Shown here piece after piece: positions 20,340 to 32,200 of a stretch of DNA of 64,000 bases (positions within the stretch are counted from its first letter, which is position 1; each line of letters opens with the position of its first letter). The notes below the pieces were generated by a model. That model made no database searches. It was given only the letters and a program-made list of their open reading frames with translations, and was not told the origin of the DNA. The position numbers were made by a program, and so were the translations under genes. The stretch is taken from NCBI GenBank assembly GCA_964020155.1, contig OZ026557.1, positions 758,501 to 822,500 of the forward strand, in the 5' to 3' direction. The stretch comes from Chondrilla cf. caribensis (Eukaryota; Porifera; Demospongiae; Chondrillida; Chondrillidae).

Positions 20340-23300
20340 ATGGCAGCAGCTATGTTCGGTTCCGTGGGAGAATTTAACGAGGACAACGAAGAATGGACTC
20401 AATACGAAGAAAGACTGAGCCACTTTTTCGCAGCGAACGGGATCGAGAATGCGAGCAAGAAACGATCGGTATTTCTTGCCATGGTTGGTCCATCTGCGTA
20501 CAAACTGCTGGGAAATTTGGTTGCCCCAAAGAAGCCAGGGGAAGTGGAGTACGGAGAGCTGGTGAAAGCGTTGAGCGAGCACCACAACCCGGCACCTTCT
20601 GAAATAGTACAACGGTTCAAGTTCAATTCCCGCGTAAGGAATCCGGGTGAATCGGTAGCCAAATTCACGGCCGAACTTCGTTCGTTGGCTCGTTTCTGCA
20701 ACTTCAACGATAGCTTGGACGACATGCTTCGAGACCGGCTGGGTTGTGGAATTTCAGACGTTCAGATACAAAAGAGACTTCTTGCCGAGCCTAAACTCAC
20801 GCTGAAAAAGGCGACGGAACTCGCGCTGTCGATGGAAGCAGCGAGTAAAAATGCTCAAACCTTACAACCGTCAGGTTCGATCGCCAAGACTCACGGAGAG
20901 AGTCTCCACAAGGTCCAGAGCTTCACTCGGACGAAGACGCAGAAGTCGCCCCAGTCGTTTACGTGTTACAGGTGTGGGAATACAGGCCATGCAGCTCATG
21001 TTTGCAAGCACAAGTCTACCAAGTGCAACTTTTGTGGGAAAATCGGTCACTTGCAGAAAGTATGTAGGAGCAAGGGCAAGAAGGACACCAATCAGAAGAG
21101 TGTTCATACGGTGGAAGCAGAAGAATATGAAGCTTATCACATTTTTTCCAATCAGGACAACAGCTCTTCCAGAAACCCGTACTCAGTTCAGCTTTCTATA
21201 GACGACAAGCAAGTCCAGATGGAAATTGATACGGGTGCCTCAGTTTCAATCATCTCTTCAGCCACCTACAATGACACATTTCAGGACAAAGTACTCCAAC
21301 CATCAGCAGTAAAACTCAAGACATACTCAGAGAAGGCGTTGAGGAATCTCGGATCAATGTCAGTCAAGGTGCGACACCACTCACAGGAAGTTGATTTGCC
21401 ACTACTGGTCGTGGAAGGAAATGGGCCCAGCTTACTGGGAAGAAATTGGCTGGAGAAACTACGCATTGATTGGCAAAGCATCCATGTCATTGAGACTGGG
21501 AGTGCTGAGGCAGAGATATTGTGCAAGGAGTTCCCAGACGTGTTCAAACCTGGGTTAGGAACTCTCCAGGGGTTCAAGGCAACCATTCAGGTGGATAAAG
21601 AAGCATCACCAGTATTTTGTAAAGCTCGTGCAGTACCTTATGCCATGACACCACTGGTTGAGAAGGAGTTGGATCGGCTGCAGCAAGAGGGAGTAATTAC
21701 ACCGGTCGCTTTTTCAGATTGGGCCGCCCCAATAGTACCGGTTCTTAAGAGTGACAAGTCAGTTCGTATATGTGGAGATTTCAAAATGACGGTGAACAAG
21801 GTGTCGAAGCTTGATCAGTATCCAATCCCAAAAATTGAGGACCTCTTTGCGAAATTAGCAGGAGGGAAGCTGTTCACCAAATTAGACCTCAGTCAGGCCT
21901 ACCAACAGATCTGTTTGGAAGAAGAATCAAAGAAACTGGTCGTCATTAACACCCACAAGGGGTTGTTCCAGTTCAACCGACTGCCTTTTGGAATATCATC
22001 GGCCCCAGCCATTTTTCAGCGCACAATGGAATCATTGCTACAGGGCATTCCGTATGTTGTGGTTTACCTGGATGATATCCTTGTGACGGGCCCCACTCAA
22101 GAGGATCATCTCCGAAATTTACAGAAGGTACTACAGCGCCTTCAACAAGCAGGTCTTCGGTTGCAACAGGGAAAATGCAAGTTCATGGAAAAGTCTGTTC
22201 AGTACCTAGGGCATGTCATTGATGCGGAAGGGCTACACCCAATAGAGGACAAGGTGGAGGCAGTACAGCAGGCTCCAGCTCCTGAAAATGTCAGTGAGTT
22301 GAAATCGTATTTGGGGTTGTTATCTTACTACAGCAAGTTTCTTCCCCAGCTAGCTTCTACACTAGCTCCTCTCTATGCTCTTCTTCACTCCGGGACCCCT
22401 TGGAAGTGGACAAAGGTGGAGGATGCTGCTTTTCAGGCGTCTAAAACAGCCTTACTGTCCTCAAAAGTGCTTGTTCACTTTGATCCCTCTCAAGAGCTTG
22501 TGTTGTCCTGTGATGCCTCTTCCTATGGCATTGGAGCAGTTCTATCACACCGACAGTCAGATGGTTCAGACAGGCCCATAGGGTTCGCCTCTCGTACATT
22601 GTCTGTTGCTGAAAAAAAGTACTCACAGCTGGAAAAGGAAGGCCTGGCTTGTGTGTTTGGGGTGAAGAGATTTCATTCATACCTGTATGGCCACAAGTTC
22701 TTGCTCATTACTGATCACAAACCCTTGCTTGGACTACTTGGGGAATCCAAGGCCATTCCAGCACAAGCTTCAGCCAGGATCCAGAGGTGGGCACTCACCC
22801 TTGCTGCTTACGAGTACTCCATGGTGTTCCGGTCCACTGGAGATCATGGAGATGCTGATGCTATGAGTCGATTGCCGCTGAAACAACAGCCAATCTCAGT
22901 ACCAGTGCCAGAGGAAGTGGTTTTGCTGATGCAGCATCTGGATGATTCTCCAACTGATGTCGCCTCTATCAGGAAGGAAACTGCCAGACATCCCCTCTTG
23001 TCGAGAGTACTTCAACTTGTGCAACATGGATGGCCCAACTTTAGCAAGGAGGAAGAGCTCAACCCATACTATAATCGCCGGAACGAGTTGTCAGTGCAAG
23101 ATGGATGCCTGTTGTGGGGATCTCGGGTGGTGGTACCACCTTCTTTGCAGTCTACTGTGTTGGCAGAGATGCATTTGGGTCATCCTGGAGTATCCCGGAT
23201 GAAGTCTCTAGCCAGAATGTATGTTTGGTGGGTTGGAGTCGATAAGGATATTGAAGCTACTGTACAGCATTGTGTCGAGTGTCAACAGAGTCGCCCCGCG

Positions 23301-24221
23301 CCACCAGCTGCACCATTACATCCTTGGCAATGGCCAGGATCACCTTGGTTACGTTTGCACATGGACTTTGCTGGTCCATTCCTGGGTCAATACTTCCTAG
23401 TGATCGTGGATGCTCACAGCAAGTGGTTGGAAGTATTTCCGGTTACCTCCACGTCCGCCACTCTTATGATTGATAAGTTGCGTACACTGTTTGCTCAGTT
23501 TGGCATTCCTCAGATGGTCGTGACTGACAATGGTTCATCTTTCGTAAGCCAAGAATTTACGTCGTTCCTAAGGAAGAATGGCATTAGACACATCACGTCT
23601 GCTCCCTATCACCCAGCCTCCAATGGGCTCGCTGAGCGTGCCGTGCAGACATTCAAGTCGGGTATCAAGCGGATGAAGGTTGGATCAGTGTCGGAAAAGT
23701 TGTCATCGTTCTTGTTTGCTTATAGAAATACGCCTCACTCTACTACTGGAGTATCTCCTGCTGAGCTACTCACTGGTCGGCGGCTCAGATGTCGTCTTGA
23801 TCTGTTAAAGCCCGATTTACAAGCCAAAGTCATGGACAAGCAGCTGAAGCAGAAAGTAGTTCATGATCGTGGAGTTAAGGAGCGTGATTTCCAGGCAGAG
23901 GATGAAGTTTTTGTGAGAAATTTCCGGAGTGGTAAACCGTGGTTACCAGCTGTAGTGATCCGCAAGACTGGTCCCGTGTCTTATCTTGTTCGCCTAGTTG
24001 CTTCTCAGATGATATGGCGTCGTCATCAAGATCATATCAAAAGACGTTATTGCCAATCGGAAGGGTCAGTCATGGAAGAGATTCCGTCTTGGTCAGACAG
24101 CGTTGGATCCAATAATACAACCGAGACATCCACTGGGAGCCCATCAAGTACCTGTGTTGCAGGATTCGAAAGTCGTTATCCAGCCCGCGTTCGTCGACCT
24201 CCTAATCGCTTTGTTTCTTAA
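20340..24221 (+). CDS. gag-pol: Ty3/gypsy Gag-Pol polyprotein
   Basis: The first good ATG is at 20340, 30 bp past the 5' LTR (the open frame itself reaches back into the LTR without an ATG); 1293 residues to TAA at 24221. Domains in order: Gag capsid-like region; two CCHC zinc knuckles at about residues 208-242 (CYRCGNTGHAAHVC and CNFCGKIGHLQKVC); retropepsin-like protease with DTGAS near 297; reverse transcriptase with YLDD near 577; RNase H with SCDAS near 723; integrase with an HHCC zinc module (about 945-980) and a DDE core (HMDF near 1006, TDNGSS near 1061, NGLAERA near 1097). The order RT-RNaseH-integrase is that of Ty3/gypsy. No stop or frameshift is seen; gag and pol are fused in one frame. 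Confidence 0.95.
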   Translation: MAAAMFGSVGEFNEDNEEWTQYEERLSHFFAANGIENASKKRSVFLAMVGPSAYKLLGNLVAPKKPGEVEYGELVKALSEHHNPAPSEIVQRFKFNSRVRNPGESVAKFTAELRSLARFCNFNDSLDDMLRDRLGCGISDVQIQKRLLAEPKLTLKKATELALSMEAASKNAQTLQPSGSIAKTHGESLHKVQSFTRTKTQKSPQSFTCYRCGNTGHAAHVCKHKSTKCNFCGKIGHLQKVCRSKGKKDTNQKSVHTVEAEEYEAYHIFSNQDNSSSRNPYSVQLSIDDKQVQMEIDTGASVSIISSATYNDTFQDKVLQPSAVKLKTYSEKALRNLGSMSVKVRHHSQEVDLPLLVVEGNGPSLLGRNWLEKLRIDWQSIHVIETGSAEAEILCKEFPDVFKPGLGTLQGFKATIQVDKEASPVFCKARAVPYAMTPLVEKELDRLQQEGVITPVAFSDWAAPIVPVLKSDKSVRICGDFKMTVNKVSKLDQYPIPKIEDLFAKLAGGKLFTKLDLSQAYQQICLEEESKKLVVINTHKGLFQFNRLPFGISSAPAIFQRTMESLLQGIPYVVVYLDDILVTGPTQEDHLRNLQKVLQRLQQAGLRLQQGKCKFMEKSVQYLGHVIDAEGLHPIEDKVEAVQQAPAPENVSELKSYLGLLSYYSKFLPQLASTLAPLYALLHSGTPWKWTKVEDAAFQASKTALLSSKVLVHFDPSQELVLSCDASSYGIGAVLSHRQSDGSDRPIGFASRTLSVAEKKYSQLEKEGLACVFGVKRFHSYLYGHKFLLITDHKPLLGLLGESKAIPAQASARIQRWALTLAAYEYSMVFRSTGDHGDADAMSRLPLKQQPISVPVPEEVVLLMQHLDDSPTDVASIRKETARHPLLSRVLQLVQHGWPNFSKEEELNPYYNRRNELSVQDGCLLWGSRVVVPPSLQSTVLAEMHLGHPGVSRMKSLARMYVWWVGVDKDIEATVQHCVECQQSRPAPPAAPLHPWQWPGSPWLRLHMDFAGPFLGQYFLVIVDAHSKWLEVFPVTSTSATLMIDKLRTLFAQFGIPQMVVTDNGSSFVSQEFTSFLRKNGIRHITSAPYHPASNGLAERAVQTFKSGIKRMKVGSVSEKLSSFLFAYRNTPHSTTGVSPAELLTGRRLRCRLDLLKPDLQAKVMDKQLKQKVVHDRGVKERDFQAEDEVFVRNFRSGKPWLPAVVIRKTGPVSYLVRLVASQMIWRRHQDHIKRRYCQSEGSVMEEIPSWSDSVGSNNTTETSTGSPSSTCVAGFESRYPARVRRPPNRFVS

Positions 24222-24233
24222 GGGGGGAGGTGA

Positions 24234-24436
24234 TGTGGTGACTTAGTAACTACATATCAGTTTGTTGTGTTGGTCCTATTTCCTGTACCCATTTCAATTA
24301 TGTGATACTTATTAATTTTGAGCACTGTGAGTTGGACTTTGTTATGTAGTACGATGCTAGTTGCAGTAGTTTATTTTTGAATGAATTATTGTGATTGAGT
24401 GAACGAGTATCGAACAAGAAGCGCTCGGTTACTACA
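24234..24436 (+). repeat. 3' LTR
   Basis: Identical to 20107-20309; directly preceded by the polypurine tract at about 24220-24233. Confidence 0.95.
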
Positions 24437-25062
24437 GGCTTATACTGTATTTTTTGGAAATTTGAAAGAATATTGCTCCGCCTAATTATAATACCTATAT
24501 ATATATAATAAGTGGCGAGGTAAATGAAACGCGCTGTGAACTCTAAATTAAGTATAATATAATAGTATACGTACAGTGTACTGTATATGCAATCATAATT
24601 TTCTGCTACTTTATCCTCATCTAAATAATGAAAATCATTCTTTATCAGAGCCTAGACACTATAATTGTTTGCTAGGTGTTCGTTTCTTCTCTTGACAGCT
24701 ATTCGCTGTTCGTATATACGAACCGGCGAGTCGGTTGGTCACTTGTGCAATTCCTGGTGCCAACTTGGGGCAGGCGTTTATTACGGGCGCTTAGAAGGTG
24801 TCGGAGTCAACTTGGGACGGGGAGTCAACTTGGTACGGAACAGACGTCAGCATAAAAAAATGGAGGCGAGAAGCGGGTCCAGGCGACGCGAGACTATCTA
24901 TAGAGCGCCTGCATGTGACGTCACGAATCCTACTAATTAACTTCCGTGTGGCAAGAGACGTGTTAGTCACCGAACGTTATCGAGGTATACGTAATTGGGG
25001 CGAGCGTAGCGAGTCCCTCTCTAGCGGTAAGACCCTACTTCTACTACTTCCGGTCGCATGTG
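24437..25062. other. post-transposon spacer with inverted duplicate of 17090-17250
   Basis: No gene seen. Positions 24740-24905 are the reverse complement of 17090-17250, including the aagttgactcc core. Confidence 0.6.
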
Positions 25063-25090
25063 GTCCACAATATATATATATATGTGCATA

Positions 25091-25118
<28 letters not shown>
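25063..25118. repeat. (TA)n/(TCTA)n microsatellite
   Basis: tatatata followed by tctatctatctatcta and more (TA)n, directly at the 5' end of the reverse transcriptase fragment. Confidence 0.9.
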
Positions 25119-25123
<5 letters not shown>

Positions 25124-26427
25124 TAGCCTCCTTTCAGCGGGATACAAGGTCCTTTGCACAGTACTGAGAATGAGGCTGGAGTTGTACTTGGAGGGTAACC
25201 AGCTTCTGTGTGAGCAGCAAAATGGTTTTCGTAAGAGGAAGAGTTGTATGGATAATATTATGATGTTAACGACGATAGGGAGGAAGAGTATTAAGGGGAA
25301 GGGGAGTATGTTTGGTGGCTTTATTAATTTGAAAAAAGCTTATGATTCAGTGGATAGGTGTGCTTTATGGAATAGGCTTAAAAGTTCGGCTATTGGAGGT
25401 AAGATATTTGATACAATCAAAGCGATTTACTCAGATTTGAAATGTAAGGTGAAAGTTGGTGACAAGTGTAGCGATTCTTTTCCGGTTGATGTGGGTCTAA
25501 GGCAGGGATGTGTTCTATCGCCAATTCTATTTAGTCCTTATGTGAATGATTCAATGGAAGAGTTGAGAAGAGAACATGTAGGAATTGAAGTTGAGGATAT
25601 ACGAATTCCTGGTTTGGTGTTTGCAGATGACATAGTGGTTTTTGCGGAAAGTGAGGTTCAGCTGAATAGATCATTAGAGGTAGGGAATAAGTGGTGTTGT
25701 AAGTGGAAGATGAAGATCAATGTGGGTAAGAGTAGTGTGATTCATTTTCGTGACAAGAAACGAATAGAGATGTAAGCAAATTTTTAGGATAGGAGGGGAA
25801 GTTATTCAGATGGTTGTCGAGTACAAATATCTGGGGGTTATAATTGATGAAACATTAATTGAAGGGAGATAGCCTAAGGATGATTGAGTCAGTAATGGAA
25901 AATAGCAGGAAAGCTTTATATGGGGTGAATAGATTAATCAGAGGCTTGGGGAATGTAGGTTGGGAAACGTTTACGAAACTATATAATATTATGTCGTATG
26001 TGAGAAGTTCCATGTTGTATGCTGCTGAAATATGTGGGTTGCTATGTAGAAATGAATATAAATTGGAGAAGGTTCAACGGGCAGCAATAAGAAGTCGTTT
26101 GGGGGTTCACTCCAAATTCCCCCTTTTGGGCTTGGAATTGGAAGCGGGGTGGATGCCTGTGAGATGGGAAGCAAAAATAAGGGCAATTAAGTACTACATA
26201 AAAGCTAGTAGAAATGAGAAGATGAGGTTACTGAATAGAGTGATGGCGTGGGCAAATGAGGGGGTAGGATGGATGGAAGGGGATGAGGGGTTCTTGGAGT
26301 GTATGGGGTGAAATGGTTATGGTTCGCCGGGAGAAATCTTTGCAGATTTGTCACTTGGTCAGGTGAACGAGATGTTGGAGGCATGTGTATGGAGGAAGCT
26401 CCAGGAAGAGTGGAGAGAGGCTGTAGT
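25119..26427 (+). pseudogene. 5'-truncated non-LTR retrotransposon (reverse transcriptase fragment)
   Basis: The plus-strand frame starts inside reverse transcriptase with ISLLSAGYKVL, then QNGFRKRKSCMDNI, LKKAYDSVDR (catalytic motif A region), GLRQGCVLSPILF and FADDIVVF (FADD catalytic motif). A stop at about 25773 and a further break near 25868 interrupt it; the thumb and C-terminal region continue at 25859-26311 and to about 26427. The upstream half and the endonuclease are missing. It ends against the broken last exon of NLR-II copy A at 26428. Confidence 0.85.
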
Positions 26428-26866
26428 ACCCTCCATGAGTGATCGGGCTACATTGGTCCATTTGAGGTAGGCACAGTGCACAGTTAGATGTTTTAGAGAT
26501 GTGGTGTCACTGATGACCTGTCTGAGTTGATTCAAAAGGTCTTTCTCCACCAAATCCTGTCGAGTGCAGAAGAAGGTATGATCATGAAATGAATGACACA
26601 CACAGACACAAACAAGTAATTCAAGTTCAAAAACTCGTGGGGCTGCCACCCCCGCACTCGAATTACTTGGAGGTCTTTCTTAGGTTCAAAAGAACCTTTG
26701 CTGAGGTTATTACGTTCGATGAAGCTTTAGCACACGAATTCTAGCCCAAATTCTAATATTGTCGGCGTTTGAAATAGGCCATCTATATTTTGCGCAATAT
26801 GAATTATAATATAAATTCATTGTTGTGGTTATGCGTAGGAACACATATTATATATATATATATAAT

Positions 26867-26900
<34 letters not shown>

Positions 26901-27077
26901 CGAGCATTACATACCGGAAGTCGAAATGAAAACAATATAGGGGCTGCCGCAGGCAGGCCCTAAAAAGTAGTGTATGTACACACACACGTGCGCATGAACA
27001 CCCACACACACACCCACACACACACGTACACACACATGCACACACACACAAACATACGCACACACACACACGCACAA

Positions 27078-27169
<92 letters not shown>

Positions 27170-27178
27170 CACGTACAA

Positions 27179-27228
<50 letters not shown>

Positions 27229-27232
27229 CACA

Positions 27233-27288
<56 letters not shown>

Positions 27289-27316
27289 GCATACCACACA
27301 CCACACACACACACAC

Positions 27317-27373
<57 letters not shown>

Positions 27374-27399
27374 GCATACCACACACCACACACACACAT

Positions 27400-27469
<70 letters not shown>

Positions 27470-28157
27470 GGTTATCTTGTGAGTTCATCTCACTGGAATA
27501 TAGATTTCCTCCAGGAACATATTCCCAAGAGAGTTGATAAGGAATATTGCTATGCTTTGTGCAGAGAGTCCCATAACCTCAACCAGTTTCACTGAGCGGA
27601 CACTGCTATTCCCAACAAACACAGACAACCTCTTGACAAGATCAAGATCTGCAATAGCAAATCACATAGCAATGTAAATCCCATAATATACTGAACCTTG
27701 CATGATAATCCAAAGACTCTATAATCCAACATCTCTATAACTTAAACCCAGGGAGTGCACGAAGAATATAGAAAATTTTGTTTCATTATTGCAAGGGTGA
27801 AAAAAGTGAACCATTTTCTATAATCTCCCTCTATGCCACCTCTCCTATCCATCTATTCCACACAACACTAAATTATGCATTGCCTTAGAGTTTTGGTCAC
27901 TCGGACAGATTGATGACTTACTAAAGTTACTTCTTTTCAATTCTATTTGGTCCAAACCACAACAAAGAGAAATGGTTGTGATGACATGTCTGGTAGCTTT
28001 CACTGGAAATTCCTACTTTTCCTCTACTCCTCCTCCTAGTGACAGCGACTTTGGAGAGGTACAGTGTCGAATACCATTACGAAATGCAGTTAGTACCATT
28101 CCCTTTCCAGAAGACTGTGAAATAATGATGTAATACTGTAAAATACATAATAGATTA

Positions 28158-28235
<78 letters not shown>

Positions 28236-29149
28236 CACACACATACACATACACACACACACACACCACACACACATTCATTGTATGTACACTGTGTGCT
28301 GTATTGAATAATGTGTGTTGTATGTGTCTATGTGTTGCATTAAACTGTGAGGTCACACTTTGTTACCAGTGTTTCTGTCACGCCAAACTCCAGAGAAAGT
28401 TCGGAAATTGGAGAATGCCAAAAACTGGAGAAGAATGCCTCGTAGACAGGATCACTGGAGAGCATCAGTCCACTGATGTGCAAGACACATATATTCCCAT
28501 TCTGTAGGCTCCTGACAATAGGCAACAACAATTCTCCTGTAGATATATTACACAAACAAACATGCTTGGATATACAACTGTACATGGGTGTGTACATACA
28601 CGTATGCCCACCAGGACATACCCACAGCTGTGAACACACACTATAAATGAAGCCACACATCAGAGAGTGCTTTCATATAGTAAATTGTTCACTGCACTGT
28701 GCACTGACTGAAAAGTGTGACGACGACCTTCAATGAGTGTGCAGATGCCTGCCTTGTTAAATGTCCCTGGCTTTTCATTTCGATGAAAACGTATAAAGTT
28801 GCTAGCAAAGACATCAAAGAAAACAGTAGCAATTTTACTTGATTTTACAGCCTTTTGAAGTTTATTCTTGAAAGATAAGCCAGTTGCAGTATGTTCACAC
28901 AGGAGTAACAAATTTACTGAGCTTACCTTCAGGTCAGCTGTCTCTAAATTCATTACTACTGCATATAACTACTGTACTACATACTCACATTTATAAGCAC
29001 CTATGGGCAGGATACCTATACAAATACGCATTCACACCTAAGTATGACCATATATACACACATAAACATACATACACATGCACATATGTACGCATGCACA
29101 CACACGCACACACACACATACATACACATACACAAATGCACACACGCAT

Positions 29150-29232
<83 letters not shown>

Positions 29233-32200
29233 CACACAAGCAAACAACAACATACTACTAGTCTCAATACGAAGCAAAGACAATGTATGTACAAAAACAT
29301 GATACTACATGTTAAAATACATGTAATATAAATAGCATGTGTACAAAGTATAAACTTCCATGTATCAATACACACTCTGTATACTGTTAAAGCAACTGTA
29401 TGCTAGATTATGGACTCACTAGAAAAATCCCCAACAACTGGCAAAAAAACTAGTTGTAAATGTTCCAGTTGTACCACATCAACAAGAGCAAGAACAGCTG
29501 CTCTTTCCAGTACTTCAGAGGTGTAGCCTCTGATACAAAGATGTGTCAGGTCCTTAGGTGTACCTATAGTTCGTTGAAGTTGAGTACCAACAACATTCAG
29601 AGGTATGTAAGACTGCGGATATGATGTCAGAATAGATTATGGTGAATGGTATATTCAGTGAAGAAACAATTCTGATACAATTCAACCACAACTAGTACAT
29701 ATGTACCCTATATGCATCGGTATGCACAAACACATCTTAGATACAAAAAACATCTGATTTGGACACTGCCTATACTACGCACCTACTACACTACTTACAA
29801 AACAGACATGCAACACACATCGATATACAGTGGGACCTCTGTATTGAGCACAATTTGGTCCTTATTACAGAGGATTCCTCAATTCAAAGGTCATTTACAC
29901 ACTACCACACTAGGCACTGGGACACAGAATGGTGTCCTTATAGAGAATTCTGAAAATTAGAGCTTTGTAATAGAGGTTCCACTGTACATAGGAATAGTGT
30001 TTTGTACATACATATGTACACGTATTAAGCATTATAATAATAATTACAGCATATGTATGCATACATACGTACATGCATCCATCCATACATATGGGCACAT
30101 ACAAGAACATACCCGCAAGTATACATATCACTGTCTGTAGCCTCACATACGACACACACACACACACACGCATACATACATACACACACACACATACGTA
30201 CATGCACAAACCTTCACTTTAACCTTATAAAACTCCAGCTTTGTGATCGATGGTAAACTTATCAACAAGTCTTGAAGATGATGGTGAGACACAGACACTG
30301 ATTTAAGTGTAAGAGATCTTAATCCATGACAGGTTCTAAGAACAGAAATCACTGAATCCAGACCTACGTACATAGAGAGTGTATACAGTGTGATGCATAT
30401 ACATAATAATATTATAATATGTACAAAAGTATAATATTAAGAATACATAGTGGGATCTGTATAAAAAATAAAGGAGTAAATATGCACACACATGTATTCA
30501 TGCAATTCCATTGTGGTAGAGGTGTGTGTCTGTTGTAGACATGATGTCATGAAAGCTCACATAATGTGTGTTTGGATCCACCAACAATGACAACATTGGT
30601 TAAAGAGAATGCGTTGCCGGCCACAAGGTTGATGATAATCTGTTGAGCTTCAGCCTCAGTTAGGTCCTACACATGTGTGATTTCAAGCGGAGAGAATCAT
30701 GAAGATGAACTCACACGTGCACGTCCACACCATGAAATGAGTGAGCTACCTACCGCAAGGTACAGATTTAGTCTTTCCAATTGTCTGTTTCCAAAGAAAC
30801 TGTATACGTCAAAGAGTCCTAAATAAGTATGTACAAACAAGTTGATGACATACACATGCCTTCAGTACACACATAAACACACAGTACCTTTGGAATCACC
30901 AGACACATCCCAATCTAAACTTATAACATTTCTAAAAGTATGGTTGGCATCGAAATCGCTCAGGACACCAGCAACCTCAGCCGCTGTCCATGAAGAAAAC
31001 TTTAAACCTGTCAAGTTCATGTGATGAGAAAGACACCAAACTGTAGTTCGATGGTGGTTCTTGTTATAGTACATGGATTTTTCAATTTCAAGTTCGTTTC
31101 CGAAACAATTCATAACTTTATGTACAAAGTCAGTATTTCGACTTTCATGAAGGTAGGGACACATTTCAATTATGGGATTATCCAGGGAGATGCGAAGCCC
31201 CATATCAGGTTCTATGGCTTTTAGTAAAAGACGTTGAATGCTTTCGGTCTTAAGTCCCATCAAGCCAGAAAAGAAGAGGAATACCATTTCATAACCACTT
31301 CCCACCAAATTATACAGTTGCCACTTGTCATGGTCCATAACAAGATTCATTGTCCAAAAGTGCTCTTGGTCAGTTGGCTGCCAAAAAGCCACCTCATAAG
31401 CTGCAAGAAGCTCTTGAAAACTGTAATGAATAAAGTGGTAAACATGAACCATTCCTCCAACTTCACCTGACGCTGTGATGTTGGCAAGAACTCCCAGATG
31501 TTTTAGGTTGGTTAGGTCACATCCAAGGTCAAGTTTTTTAATAAAATCCACATCAGTCATACTGAAAAAACGCTTATCATTTTGAATGCCAGTAAGAGCT
31601 AACTTGGTCAACTTCCTGAAGTCAGTGGCTCTAATATAGTGATCCGGGTAGAGTAAAGTTGGTTTAATCCCTTCATCTTTATCCATGTAACGGCTTGCTA
31701 TGGATAACAACGATTTATTGAATATCTCAGTAAAGGTAACATCTCCTTCAGCGAGGTGTGTCACAAGTTCTGTGTCAGCTGTATTGGCAATGTTACAGAT
31801 CATCAGGAGCATGAGTGGAGAAGAACACATACGTGACAAACGGAAGTTTTTTGACAAAACGTTAAGCAGTTCATCTCCCCTTTCTGGAATGTCACTGTGT
31901 CGGAAGTATGAGTTAATGTACAGTTTGACTTGTACTTTAGTGTAACCACAGAGGAAAATATGTAGATCAACATGAGGAAGAAGAGACGGGGCAGTTGAAG
32001 GCCTAGATGTTAGTAAGTATGATGATTTTGGAGCAATTCTACCTTCAAAGATATCCATGATTATTGAATTTTTGTCATTGATATGAGGAAACTCGTCAAA
32101 AGCATCAAAGAGAAATAAAACGCCAGCCCCATTTGATTTGTTTATGAATGACACTATTTCATCAACAAGATCCGGACGACCAATACTGGTGGCAACTAAG

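Larger units (their letters stand above)
20107..24436 (+). mobile_element. full-length Ty3/gypsy LTR retrotransposon
   Basis: A 4330-bp element with LTRs at 20107-20309 and 24234-24436, each 203 bp, TG...CA, and identical base for base by eye. It is flanked by a perfect 5-bp target duplication GGCTT (20102-20106 and 24437-24441). A purine-rich tract (aaggggggaggtga) abuts the 3' LTR. A single Gag-Pol frame fills the interior. Identical LTRs and an open frame indicate very recent insertion. The primer-binding site after the 5' LTR could not be assigned to a tRNA. Confidence 0.95.

Noticed and set aside
28660..28953. 97-codon minus-strand ORF in an NLR-II intron
   Set aside because: The duplicate at about 52205-52500 differs by a 2-bp indel that shifts this frame, and the flanking exons join without it.
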